From: Zygnema cylindricum
Lineage: Eukaryota > Streptophyta > Zygnematophyceae > Zygnematales > Zygnemataceae
Reading direction: 5' to 3'
Length of the DNA: 64,000 nt
NCBI GenBank assembly: GCA_037447655.1
Contig: JBBHKE010002292.1
Location: 244,315 to 308,314 of the forward strand
A model generated the notes under the pieces. The model searched no databases and was not told the DNA's origin. It was given only the letters and a program-made list of their open reading frames with translations. Shown in pieces: positions 1-35,539 of this stretch. Both the position numbers and the translations under genes were made by a program. Numbering within the stretch: position 1 is the stretch's first letter; each line of letters opens with the position of its first letter.

Positions 1-20
1 CTTCAGTGGCAGTTTTAAAG
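1..20 (+). CDS. End of C2-domain exon 5, upstream duplicate (partial)
   Basis: The first 20 bases equal the last 20 bases of exon 5 of paralog A (10601-10620) and end at the same GTAAAG donor at 21. They would encode the end of a C2 beta strand (A-V-L-K). The start of the exon lies off the window. Whether this copy is part of a transcript cannot be seen here. Confidence 0.7.
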
Positions 21-211
21 GTAAAGAAAAAGACATGTTCCATTAAGCTCTATTTTTGGGGTTTTCTCTTTTTTTTTTTCAGGTAACTGACTCAGCAAAA
101 GAAATTTAAGGCAAGAAAAAAAAAAACAAAAAAAAGAAATAGCCACGGTAAAAATAAAAATACACGTGAATGAAAATTAGACTCATTGAACTCATTTTGT
201 TTGACTTACAG

Positions 212-293
212 GTGGCAACAAGAGATACGAATTTCAACTCCTCAGATAAGAATTTGGGTGAAGGGACGGTAAAGTTAAAGGATTATTGTGACA
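212..293 (+). CDS. C2-domain exon 6, upstream duplicate
   Basis: This 82-bp exon is bounded by a TTACAG acceptor and a GTAAGA donor and is identical to 10812-10893. It encodes the second Ca2+-loop region of the C2 domain (V-A-T-R-D-T-N ... G-E-G-T-V). Its partner in paralog B is 54294-54375. Exons 4-6 together are 220 bp, not a multiple of 3, so including both duplicated sets in one mRNA would shift the frame. One set must be skipped, or this copy is non-functional. Confidence 0.75.
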
Positions 294-345
294 GTAAGAC
301 TTTTGAATCCTTTTAAAATAATTTGTTTATAAAATACGTAGTTTT

Positions 346-910
346 CATTAGAGGTGGATTGGAGGACGCCATCAAATCATGCACAAAAGAAAGATCAATG
401 CATTGATGTAATAAATAGAACTGAATTAAGGATGTGTTCTTCTAATGAGAAGAGTCCCTTATATACAAATCACACATGGTAAGTGCCCTTTAGTGCCCTT
501 TACTGCACTTTAGTGCCCTTTACTGCACTTTAGTGCGCTGTAACTTAAATATCCTAGTCTAGCTTCCAAGGAATATATTCTAGATTGTAATGGATTTTTT
601 CAGGGCCGCAATTCACAAAGTGAAGGAGACCTAAATTAAAAAGGTAAATCCGGACGACTAGTTTGAAAAAAAAATGTACGGGCATACGATGAAAGATAAT
701 AAATGAAAGTGAATCAAACATAGTGAATATGAAAGATACGTGTGATAGAAAGTAAAAGACAAAGGAAACTGAATCGCAAAGGACTTTCTCGTAGGACGTC
801 AAATAAAAGGAAGGAGGGCACCGATGCTAAATGATCCGTAACACCCTTGTCAAGTGCAAACTGCGAAGTAGATTGAGATGAAAAGAAAAGAAAACTAAAT
901 TACCGTAGCA
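346..910 (-). repeat. 3' LTR of copia A1
   Basis: On the minus strand the LTR starts at TGCTACGG (910), just after a run of G (complement of 911-917). It carries a TATATAAG box (complement around 460-468) and a short tandem repeat of AGTGCCCTTTACTGCACTTT type at about 482-537. It runs past an ATG, ending near 346-349, so the LTR includes the first gag codons. A second TGTTACGG at 843 indicates a partial internal duplication of the LTR start. Confidence 0.75.
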
Positions 911-3900
911 CCCCCCCTCAAGCCGAACCCAATAGTTATATTGAGATGAAAAAAATAAAATTTGATTAGGAGGAAGAAAAAAGCCAGAGAAGTGATATTT
1001 TTCTAAATGAGGTTGATAGAGAGCCTTGGTGAAGTAATAAACCACCTGATCCGTGGACCGAACATAAAAAAAATGGAGAGTGGCATGCTCGACGCGCTCT
1101 CGGGAACAATGATATTGAATGTCAATATGTTTTGTTCGCTTGTGGTAAACTATATTGCCAGTTAAGGCAAGGAATCCCCGTGAGACGGAGAAAAATATAC
1201 CGATCGAAGGGGAAATGCGAGATGAGAGAGAACACCTCGAAACTAGGCAGCCTCCTTCGCAACGTTGCAAGATGCCATGTATGCAGCCTCAGTGCTAATA
1301 CATGAGGTGGGGGGTTGTTTACTACAAGACAAAGAAATAAACCCACTGTCCAAGAAAAAACAAAAACCAATACTGAAGCGGCAAGAAAGTTCGTCTTGGG
1401 CCCAATCTGAATGAACGCAACCGGTTAAAACAATAGAGCTAGAAACTGAGTATGTGAGACAAAGCAATTTAATGCCTTTGCCCACAGTGTGGTTTCATAC
1501 ACAGGATGATTGGTTTAAACTATATTCAGTTTTGATAAAATGATATACGAGGTGTTTAGACTTGAGAGAAATGTAGCTTTCAAGGTGATGCACGTAAATA
1601 TCTTTGAAATGGATACCATTCAAAAAGGCCTTTTTCACATCCATTTGATGAACATGAAAATCATGTTCAACACCATAGCGAGAGAGTGCGAATAGATGTT
1701 AAGCGAATGACTAGAGTATAGGTTTTTGTGAAGAGAACGTCTTCCATTTGAGAGAAACCCTTGGTCACCAAGCGAGCCTGCCTTTTTATTGACCCAAAAG
1801 TCCCATCTAGAGCATTGGGCATCGACAACAAGTCTACAAAGAGGTATCAAACCGGTGTAAAGTGGTTTTGGTTCAAAAAGTGGTCGATATGAGAGAGCCA
1901 GAGGCCCCATCCGGGTAAGCATACGCAAAAAAGGCATGCCCTATGGTTTCTATAAGACGGGATGGAGAAACTCGAGAGAGTGGGGGATGTTGGCGAGGTT
2001 ATTTGGGAGGGTAAATCTTAAGAAGAGATGTGTGGGAAATCAACGAAGGGAAACAGTTATTAAAGAGGGGATCTTGATAGAAAAGAGAGAGGGAAGAAGA
2101 GAGGAATTTTGATGTAGGGCTAGAATTTTTAGAGATTGTAGTAGGACGGAGAGGAAGAGCAGATGAAGGATTGATAGGAGTGACAAGAGGGATCCCAATC
2201 GGTAAGACATCGGGGAAAAGGAAGAGGGAGGTTGGTGAAGGATTAGAAAGGGGAAAGAGGGAGGGAGGGGGAGAGTGAGCAAAATTGGCGGTTTTCAATG
2301 GGAGGGTTTTGACAATGTAAGGTTAGAGAGGTCTGACGAAGAGAGAGATCTTGGGGAAGGATTGAGGAGAGAGGGAGAGTGAAAGGAGAAGAGAAGAAAC
2401 GTGAATAGAGGGTAAGGGGGGAAGGGAGGGGTAAACAAGACAAAGTTTGGAGAAGGGGTTTTGTTTGAGATTACTTGTGTAGTGGTGATGACGCGTTGTT
2501 AGAAAAGACACCAGATGCGATACGCTTTGGAATTTGAAGCATATACGACGTTGATGTCTCGAAGGGCGCGAGCCGAATTTAACGTTCTATTTGAGAAGAT
2601 ATTTGTACCACGATTCACATCTATAGATTTTAAAGTGGCGTTCATTGGTTTTAGGAAGTACCATGCTTCGTTGGGAGTTGTTTTGGGTAGAATGCTAGTG
2701 CGACAAAGATTGCGTAGGTAGTTAGTGCATACGACGGCCTCAGCCCAAAATTATAACAATAGGTTTGAACAACGTAACATGGAACGTGGCATTTCACTTA
2801 AAGTGCGATTGCACCTTTCCACGACGCCTTTTTTTGCGACGCCGATTTGTTGGGGAGGAGAATGCGCGGTTATATGATGAGCGATTCCGTGTTGAGGAGG
2901 GAAAGTGGAAATTGATCGAAGACAAAATTGCTACAGTTATCGCTCTGAAAGGTCTGGATTCGATTTTAATGAAGTTTTTTTGTTAACGCATTAAATTATT
3001 GAAAACATACAAACACATCAGATTTGCGACAAATTTTGGACACGTGGGAAAAGCTAGTGCCGTAATTAGTGAAGGTGACAAAAAATAGAAATCCGTTGCA
3101 ACTGCGTGTGCGCATAGATTTGACAAAGTGGTTAAAGTGTTCCTATTTAAGTGACTATAGACTAAATGCCAAAGCGGAAAGTTTTCTATACCCGCACTTA
3201 AATCAAACAATTTGGGCGGATTATAAGATTTGAAAAGGTACATAAAATCTTGAGCTACGCCAAAATTGATAGTGGTTTTGTCGTTTTTTTTTTTTTAAAT
3301 CTACTCTTTCGTTAGCAAGTGCCGCACTTAGGCCTTTTGAGGTGGCAACATTAACAAGAGAAATATTTCTAACTAAGCCAGGTACAAATAGTACGTTGCA
3401 AGTGTGAATAAACGCATTAGGGACGTTCACGTCGCCAAAGTGAGTGGCCAATAGGATTCAATCGTCTCCTACGCCAATCTGTATACGAGATAGGAGATAG
3501 TAAAAGCTAAGTTGAGTAAACCAATCGGACTATGATTAGAGGTGATAAACGAAATCGCTTTCGATTACATAATCGTGAGGTGTGGTTTGAGAGAAAAAAA
3601 TGTACCCTTGAAAAATCAGATATTGTGAATGATAAGATTGGCAATATCCTGAAAAATATTGCCATACCCGAATTTGGGAGTGGGAGGATCCCGAAAGGAT
3701 TAATATATGAAGCTAAAGAATTATAGGGATATTGGGGAGACGAGGAAGTAACCGACCAAAGAGAGACAAGTGAATTAGAAGAGGCGTAGTGTGCCGCCGC
3801 GATAGAAGATTGTAGGGGGTATGGTGGGAAAGTATAATGGTATGGATAAGGAAATGTGGAGAAAGAGAGGAGTTCGAGGAGGTGGAGAGGTGGAAAATAC

Positions 3901-4750
3901 CAGCGCAACGGCGTGGGTAGCTTTGGCGTCCTGACCGAATGTTGTAAGATTGGAAGCCTCAATTGCCTTGCGCCTAACCAGTTTTTGGCAAATTCTAATA
4001 GTGTATCCTCTTGTTTTGTAATACTCACAGTACACACGCTCTGTCCCCTTTGGATTAGTTTTTTGAATATAAACAAAAACGGCATTTGCATGAGATAGAT
4101 TTGAAGAATAATAGGTGAGGATTTTGGTTTCCACATGTGGGAGTTTTGTACAAAGAGAGTGGAAAGGGATAGATTGGTCTAAATTGTCAACGGTAGAAAT
4201 AAAAGGTGAAAATGTTTTGAGAAGTCCTCCTAAAAGGGTAAAAGGTAGGTCCTCGTTTAAAAGTTGCATTTCTCTCATGTTATATTTTACGGCAAAAAGC
4301 ATGACTATGCTAATCTTATCTTACATGGAATCGATAGAAAATTTCATGGAATTAAAGAATTCTGGTTTCTGAATGCGACGGGTGGCCCATCCGGTTTGAA
4401 CATAAGCCGCTTGTAGACGATTCTACGCCTCGGTAGAAGTGGAGACGCCACGAATAAGGCGAGTGTGTTCCGTAATAAGGGCCATCACCAAATGGGCGAG
4501 CGCTTCCTCGTTGTTTTGTTTCCATTCACTTTATCTTTTATAGATTTATCCTCCACGCTGTCAATAAGAGTATGATATGAGGTTTGAAAATGCTTATAAA
4601 TTGATCCCAAATCTTTTCGTGTTTGGAAAAATGGATAGCGGAGAAAGACCAATCACAAAAGTTTTGCCCATCAAACTTTTGAATACTATTTGAAGTGGCA
4701 TGATCGGGCCCATAACCTTTTGCCAGTAGATTGGGAGACGCCGTAAAATC
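827..4750 (-). pseudogene. Broken gag-pol of copia A1
   Basis: Minus-strand frames, interrupted by many stops and shifts, still show the copia order. The gag start (complement about 4540-4750) keeps SNSIQKFDGQNF. A gag tail with a zinc-knuckle remnant (CEYYKTRGYTIRIC) lies near 3950-4010, and the post-protease motif VPGLVRN near 3350-3390. The integrase HHCC entry FPLWHLVYSHLN is near 3140-3190, with integrase core remnants at 2515-2990 and a proline-rich linker at 2000-2500. RT (FHVHQMD-type) lies near 1600-1660. RNase H is at 1245-1480 and continues at 827-1130 (TKHIDIQYHCSRERVEH). RT is joined to RNase H by an internal deletion. It is non-functional and identical or nearly so to the copy at 11427-15350. 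Confidence 0.85.
4707..4717 (-). promoter_or_regulatory. Primer-binding site of copia A1 (half-tRNA iMet type)
   Basis: The minus strand reads GGTTATGGGCC just inside the 5' LTR. It matches the complement of the anticodon arm of initiator tRNA-Met, not the tRNA 3' end. The same site occurs in A2 (15307-15317) and A3 (35567-35577). Confidence 0.75.
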
Positions 4751-5030
4751 ATACTCAAAAGAAAAGATTAATGTAGTGATGTAATAAATTAAATTGAATT
4801 GAATATGGGATGATTTTTTCAAATGAGAAGAGTTCCTTTTATACATGTGATACAGTGCTAATTATTGTGGAGTGTAAGTGCTCTTTACTGCGCTCTTTTA
4901 AGGATCCTAGTCTAGATTCTCATAAACGTAATCTAGAGTCTAATGGATTTTTAGGGCGACAATTTACAAAGTATTGGAAACCCCAATCTTTGAATTAGAT
5001 CCTAACGATGAGGTTGAAAAATGATATACC

Positions 5031-5722
5031 TGTTGGTTTTGTGCAATCTTTGGCGATTCATTTGTACCGGCAAAGATTTATTTGTACCGGCAGACTTTGA
5101 CGATTCGAATATTTGGTACGTGACGTGACGCGACGAATCGAACTGTACGGAATCTGACGACGATTCCGCCAACCTTTATTTCGAGTAGAGATTGTGTCAG
5201 AACTAAGGAGCGGCACATTGTGGTGGAAAACGACAAAACGGCAGCATGTGATTGCACAACTTAGTCATTCATTTCACAACAGAATGACACATAGAAAGAT
5301 ATAAAGTGCACCAAGGCACTTAGAACAATAATCTCATGGAAATGGCATGCAGATCACTCTCAGATTCAGAATACTCTCAAGATTCATAGAAAAGCATTTA
5401 CTTCATTAGATCAGAACTCTTTGGACATTCTTATTAGGATTCAGATCATAGAACATAGAAGGAGAATGCAGCTTTATTGAAAGATAGTCCGTAAGAACAT
5501 TTGTATTCCAATCGGGGCTCACTTCGGCTTACGCCTTGTGGCCCCTTGACTATAACTACATTTCTCAAGCTGTCTAAACCTGTCTAATCTATTGGTTTGT
5601 TTTTATACTTCTCCTAATGCTTTCTACTTAGTGGTTCCTACAGGCTAAGTTTCGCTGTGTGTAGATTTCATGTGTTTATAAGTTGGGTGCGCACTGGCTT
5701 ATATGACCTTGTAAAACTATTA
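5031..5722 (+). repeat. LTR of family B, upstream copy
   Basis: It begins TGTTGG and ends ACTATTA, aligning end to end with the solo LTR at 15631-16321 at about 95% identity. Here the right side is not followed by the ATACC target duplication seen at the other copy, so the duplication breakpoint or a recombination lies exactly at the LTR end. Confidence 0.8.
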
Positions 5723-8402
5723 TAAAGGACTTATTACAGTTATTGCGAAATTAAAATAATATGATACCAATTTAGTGCAAGGAGTAGCAGTTGCAGTCCA
5801 CTCACTCATATAGAGTCGTTAACACTATTTTATGATTTTTGGTCAAAGAAAATTGCTACTGAATAACAAAGGGCGATATAGTATACTGTTGTCGTTAGGG
5901 CAAACTCCGCTGATGTCACTTTCGTCACTATTGTTTTCGCTTTCGCTTTGTGCCATCTCATCCGGTTCTGCTCCATAATTCAGAAGTGCGAAAGCTATTG
6001 TAAAACTTTATTTTCGTTTATTCCGTACCGTAAGCGTTTCATATTCGAGTATAATAGGCAGGAGATATGCAGAAACCACATTTAATAATGACAATTATTT
6101 TTGCATATTTGAAGTTCACATTTTGAACCAAAAGCGAACAAAGTATGAAGCCCAAGTTGCTTCAATGTCGTAACTTTTAATAACGTCGTTTAGTAACATT
6201 TTAGGATGAAGATTACGACAAAATTCATTGCAAATCACTTTTAAGCTTTCAACATCGGTGCATTTATTCATTAAGCAGAACGAAGTCATTAATTGCAAAA
6301 TGTGAAACTTACAAGTAGGAATACGGTGTTGAAAATCAAATAGGAGCTTGATGAATTTATGATTTCATAATTAAAACTTCAAAAAAAGAGATGAACGATA
6401 TAATTTTAGGCACCTTTAAGGCGCCTTCTATTGCAGTGAAATCGTTTCTTATGAAGGCTAGAAACCTCACTACTTGACCACATTTAATCAATGTGGTTAG
6501 AACGTATAATGCCTTGAGCATCATATTAAGGATTTTCCAAATCTTAGTATGCAAGATTCTCAAGCTCTAAAACACTGCATTTTTATATATCCACTTATAA
6601 TATCCAATTTTTGACATCTTTGCTTTAAAAGTTCTCCCGAAGACGTCGTTGAGAACGTTGTGCTTGGTTATGCCGATCAAACAATCTGAAGAACTTGGAA
6701 GCTTATTAAGAACAAAAACAAATAAAAAAAGACTCACTTAAAGGAAGAGTTTAGAAACTTCACTTCTAGATGATATTTAAATACGCCGAACGAGCCTTTC
6801 CCATCTTTTTCCTCAAGAGATGTAAGAATTATGTAAACAATAATGAAGTGTCAACATCTTACCTTCTTTGCGTCAACTTCAACGTCAAGGCCATGCAAAT
6901 ATTTGAGCTTACAAACTTTTAAACGATTCAATATGCTGAATGTCTTTATTGTGAAAGCGGGAAAAAATTCAAAGCCATCGGTAATGTTAAATGACTGTCA
7001 TCTTTACAAAACCTCTGAAATGATGTCTTGCATCATTCAACTTTGAATCGTCCACACAATTCAATTTCCTTTTTATGTATCCGCTATGGCCTTCTTTGCA
7101 AGGAGTGTTGTATTTTGTAGATATGTCGCAACAATTATGGCCAACGGTATACGGGTATTGTGGATTGTATGAGCACTGGAAAGTTTTGACAGGCTTTTTG
7201 TCTGTACCGCTGTCCGCTCTTTGTCTGTACCGTTGTATGTCAACAGGAACATTGATTGACTTGCAACAATTAGAGGAAGCTTGGGAGAAGTAAGATCCAT
7301 TTTTTGTTCCAACAAGTAGTGATCCCGCAGTTTTAGTAGGATGTCGTACAAGTTTACAATTCCTGTAAAGGCATCATGTCCTTCTTTGACCATTGCATTC
7401 TTGAAGAGGAGACCGAAGGTGGTGGAAGCTGGTAGCAAGAGGAGAGATAAAAGGAGGTTCGTGAAGTCTTTTCCTACTTCCATGTAAAGAATTTGTCCAC
7501 TTTTCTACACAAAAAAATAATGGAACTGATGCTAACATTGTTTTTCATTTATTTTGCCAAAAAGTGAGAATTATGAATAAATAAAAGCATCATAATTTTT
7601 GTGCATACTAGTGAATCGAAAATGCATATCTGCACGTACCAGAATTGTTGTTTTTTGCATTTTTCATCCCGCCATTAAAAAACATTTCACCTTATTGCCT
7701 AGAAGAGTGATCATTATTGGAGGAACTAGAGAAGAATCCGAAGGAGCCATAGCATCAATTTTGTGATCAATTCTTCTTTGGATCTTGCATAATATCTTTC
7801 GAAGCATTCAATCTAATACTCCAAGTATATTAAAAACTTGTTACTAAATTTTTACAACTCGTAAAAACTAAAATAGTTGGCGTGACTGGCACTTTCATAA
7901 TTTGAAGCGAGAATGACATTAACAAAGTGCTAATATAGAGTTATTGCTGGAAAAGGACAAAAAACATAAAGAAGAGCACTAGAGCAGTACTTTACCAAGT
8001 GTCACAAAATAATTTAAAAGGAAGGCCATGCGTTTTTCGCTTTATTTTGCCGATTTTTTCATTTTTGCCAATATAGAGTTTATTGTTGGAAAAGGGACAA
8101 AAAAAGGGAAAGAAGGACTACAACACTAGAGAAGAAACTTGCCAAGTATCACGAAATAGTTTATGCATTCTTGTCTTTTTTGCTGAAGATTTCTCTTTCA
8201 GGTACTTAGGCTTAGATTCACGCTGAATAGATTTTACTTCAAATACCTTGTTGGACGATGAATAACCCTTGTAGTCATAGAAATTCCGTAAAAATTCCAA
8301 ACATCTATAGAAATCTTGATTCTTTTCTACGCGAAGCCACAAAGTTTGAAACTCTTGGACAAATGATAGTCCATTTCGTACATTCAAACTCTCTAGGGTT
8401 TC
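5723..8402. other. Unrecognised intergenic or intronic DNA between facing LTR-B sequences
   Basis: There is no exon homologous to paralog B here and no recognisable protein. Short minus-strand frames (for example 7073-7483 and 8118-8387) lack known motifs. The stretch lies between a forward LTR B (ends 5722) and an inverted LTR-B fragment (starts 8403), so it may hold decayed internal sequence of that family. I cannot show this. Confidence 0.5.
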
Positions 8403-8553
8403 TGATAGTTTTACACACTTTTATAAGGTTAAGCCAGTGCGCACCCAACTTATAAACATATGATATCTAACACAGTGAAACTTAGCGAAACTTAGCCTGT
8501 GCTAACCACTAAGTAGATAGCAAAGGGAGAGGCATAGAAACAAACTAATAGAT
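8403..8553 (-). repeat. Inverted 3'-end fragment of LTR B
   Basis: The reverse complement matches the last about 150 bp of LTR B and ends in ACTATCA, showing that the intact LTR terminus is CA. Homology stops abruptly near 8553. Confidence 0.75.
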
Positions 8554-10157
8554 GAGACTGTTGTTTTTAGGAAGATTCAGTTTCTTACATGCGTGCGCGT
8601 ATTTGTGTGCGCAGGTAATTACTGGAATTACTGTGGAGGCTTGAACAGATTTGCGGATTGGGGGAGTAAGTGTACGAGTGAAATTAAAGCGACGTAAGGA
8701 ACAAATTAAGTGGAGCCGAATGCGCTGGGAAATAGACGGCGGATCGCGAAGCGATCCGATTTGAAATATTAGAAGTGTTTGAAAAAGTATGTCGACCGTA
8801 CAAAACATAATGAGACAGGCGACATTTATTAAAAGGGACGCCGCCGGTACAATCCGTCTTATTTGATAAGTGTACTGTGATTTCGGCAAACGACATTTAT
8901 GGGGAAGTACGTAATTGCGGTACAGACAAATTTGGATAGTTTGACGTCGTTTCGTCAAATGGACTTTAGGACCACGTGGCGTGACATCAAGGGTGCCGAG
9001 TAAGAGCTACGGACGGTGGACAAAGGCCGCCGTGATTTTTCAAGTAGTGGGGACGCGAAATCGCGTCAAATCACAAGATGTATATTTTGAACGGTTTCAG
9101 ATTCTTTCACGAAAATCAAGGAGTTTCGTTGAGTGACTCTAGCATTGATTATGACGTTTATATTTTACGTGATTAATTAGGGTTTTGACAGTTTAATTTG
9201 TGTGTATTTAGTTTTGTACTTACAGACAAGTGTATGCTTACGATTGCTTGACTATCAAGTGTACGCTTACGATTAGATTACTCTTAGTAGTAGTCATACG
9301 CTTAAATTGGACTTAGTGACAGTTACGTGATTGGCTAACAGCTTACAAGTGTTTATATAGCTATAAGCTTTGTTAGCGAAATCATCAATGTTGGTTGGAA
9401 AAGTAGGGACCAAAGATGTAGTATTATAGGGTCGTTGCAATACATTCACACTAAGGGTAAACACACATTTTCGATAACGGATTCGTTGCAAGAAATGAGA
9501 TCATAATTACACTATTTATAAGTTGATGTACGTATAAAAGTGTCATAGCTTCTGCAGCTATGAGATGAAGCTACAATTGTATCCACACTGGCTTTGCTAG
9601 TTGATTCATTACATCACTGTAGCCACACTAATCTCGATACATGATGTAAGCATTTACAGTTAGAATTGAGCTATCATAAAAGCTGCAATAACATCCACAC
9701 TAATTATAGTTAGTGATGTTTTGTATGTGATAGGATAATGAACACTTGTTTTTGGTAATTGATTCATTACGGGAAATGGGTTTACAAACATAATAATTTT
9801 GGTAGCCGATATACTATTATGCTTGTGTAGGCGCAATTACAGCCATATTATCGTTCATCATTGATCCATTACATGAAATAGAAATATTATCGTAAAATCA
9901 GCTATACTAATAGCTGATATACATTGTTATTGTTATCGAGTTACCATATGGAATTTCAGTTTTATCCATACTAGTTTCGGTACTTAGTTTATGACATGAA
10001 AAGCACAAACTGTAGTTCTAGTGCATGGTAGTTTTTTTGCATGAAGTGTGGCTGGAACCAGAGAGTTTTCGGTAACTATTTCATTACATGATATGGGATT
10101 TATATCACACAGTTTCTGGTAATTGATTTCTTGTCATGAAATGGGATTGAGTTACAG
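8554..10157. other. Unrecognised DNA followed by the 3' part of intron 3 of paralog A
   Basis: From about 9150 rightwards, short blocks resemble intron 3 of paralog B (about 53130-53631), including repeated TCATTACATGAA-like and ATTGATTTCTTG motifs before the acceptor. 8554-9100 has no recognisable content apart from short palindromes (GACGCGA..TCGCGTC near 9051; CGGATCGC-GAA-GCGATCCG near 8740). Exon 3 of the lipase gene is not present here. Confidence 0.55.
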
Positions 10158-34217
<24,060 letters not shown>

Positions 34218-35118
34218 AGGCATAAGCTGCTCCAGGAAAGTGAAATTATGTCTTTAGAAAACAAAAAATTGAAGTAAATTGTATGCCTGCTATAAAAGCG
34301 TACGAGTATAAAACGTAATCTTGCATACATTTTCAAACCGACAACTTGTGGAAATTGTATTTAGAGGAGGAAGTTTTGACAAGTGCAAAGAGGCAATTAT
34401 GTGGTGTGGCTTTGTAGTTTTTAATCTAAATTGCTTTATTTGGTTTTATTTTTTCTTTTTTTTGCTTATTTTGTTATAACTACTTTTTTTGAGTGACAAA
34501 TATATTAGCACTCCAATTTAGTAATTTGTCGCTGTACATATTTCCAAGGAGATATATTTTAAAATGCTGGCCGTGGAAATGAAAGCTTTTATTATTTATT
34601 TATTTTTACGAGCTCACATACCACATTGTTCACCGAATTTATTAACTTAAGAATGACAAAAGCAAGAGATTTAAATGATTTTTACAGTCAATTGCAGCTG
34701 CGGTAATAATTTTCAATGATCCAAATGTCCAAACCAAAACCCTAGCACATACATGGTTCACGTCGATGTATGGTAAACAAAATGGTTGCGAGTTAGTTTG
34801 AATGCGAACACACATTTTTATTTTAAACGCAAATTTATTTGGTTCAATTTATTTGACAAACGGAGGCTAACTGTCAAGAACAACAGGACATCTGTTGCTT
34901 GTCTTGGCACATTTACATATTATATTGTTGATTTGCCTATATCATTCGATATCACCGTATCATATAAGCGACGAGGGTTGTGAATTTTTCGGCAGGGTGA
35001 TGTGTTGTCACAAGTTATGAAACGTAAAAGGTGTGACGTTCCCTCTCTTGCTCAAGTTGTAGTAAGCTTTAGGTGTGGAGTCATCCGATCCCTTTGGATG
35101 TGGTCTACCTCCTTTGGA
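34218..35118 (+). other. 3' flank of paralog A conserved with paralog B
   Basis: Non-coding, but clearly similar to 62930-63838, including AGCACTCCAATTTAGTAA and GGGTGATGTGTTGTCACAA. It probably holds the 3' UTR and downstream DNA copied in the tandem duplication. Similarity ends where copia A3 begins. I see no unambiguous polyadenylation signal. Confidence 0.65.
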
Positions 35119-35173
35119 GCTGTTACAGGACATTTAGCGTAGGATATTTTTTGTCTTGTTTGTACGTTTTCTT

Positions 35174-35345
35174 ACGTCGGTCAAGTCTTGTTGACCGACT
35201 TGTCCGCACGTCTCACTTTTTGGTCCTGTCCGTACTTCCATACGTCGGTCCAGTCAATTGTACTTTTTCGTTACATACGTCGGTCTAGTCCTTTACGTAG
35301 AAGCCCTTTGACCGTCGGTCCAGTCTTTTGGCCGACGGTCCAGTC
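35174..35345 (+). promoter_or_regulatory. U3 tandem motif array in copia A3
   Basis: Five copies of an ACGTCGGTCCAGTC-like motif begin at 35174, 35242, 35277, 35312 and 35332. They lie upstream of the TATA box, where LTR enhancers usually reside. Copies A1/A2 lack this array and have AGTGCCCTTT repeats instead. Confidence 0.7.
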
Positions 35346-35447
35346 TTTTGTCTTACATACATTTGTTAGAATCTAGACTAGGATTACTTTGTTACAGCGC
35401 ACCGTAGAGCGCTTAGACTCCACAGTAATTAGCATTGTATATTTTGT

Positions 35448-35455
35448 ATATAAGT
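35448..35455 (+). promoter_or_regulatory. TATA box of copia A3
   Basis: TATATAAG is conserved in the A1/A2 LTRs. Transcription should start near 35480, upstream of the gag ATG at 35540 and inside the LTR. Confidence 0.65.
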
Positions 35456-35539
35456 GACTCTTCTCACTTAATGAAATCATCCCAAATACAAATCAATTCC
35501 TCTCTCCAATGCATTGATCTTTCTCTTGTGTACAATTTC

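Larger units (their letters stand above)
346..5030 (-). mobile_element. Degenerate Ty1/copia element A1 (family A, minus strand)
   Basis: The element reads right to left: 5' LTR (about 4721-5030, then interrupted by LTR B), primer-binding site 4707-4717, gag, protease, integrase, proline-rich linker, reverse transcriptase, RNase H, polypurine tract (complement 911-917) and 3' LTR (346-910). The order and sequence match the fuller relative A3 at 35121. It inserted in the intron after C2 exon 6. The left flank GTTTT (341-345) resembles GTCTT at the empty site in paralog B. Its outer 5' LTR end is missing in this copy. Confidence 0.88.
1..5722. repeat. Upstream copy of a 5.7 kb duplicated segment
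   Basis: This stretch repeats at 10601-16321 with an offset of 10600 (10599 near the end). It contains the end of C2 exon 5, exon 6, the minus-strand copia element A1 and an LTR of family B. Positions 1-1392 and 2467-5338 show no difference from the downstream copy. Positions 1393-2466 and 5339-5722 differ by roughly 5%, with small compensating indels. Homology stops at the end of LTR B. The left border lies outside the window. Confidence 0.95.

Noticed and set aside
7073-7483. 136-codon minus-strand frame as a host gene
   Set aside because: No recognisable domain, no splice context, and it lies in DNA of probable transposon origin between LTR-B fragments.
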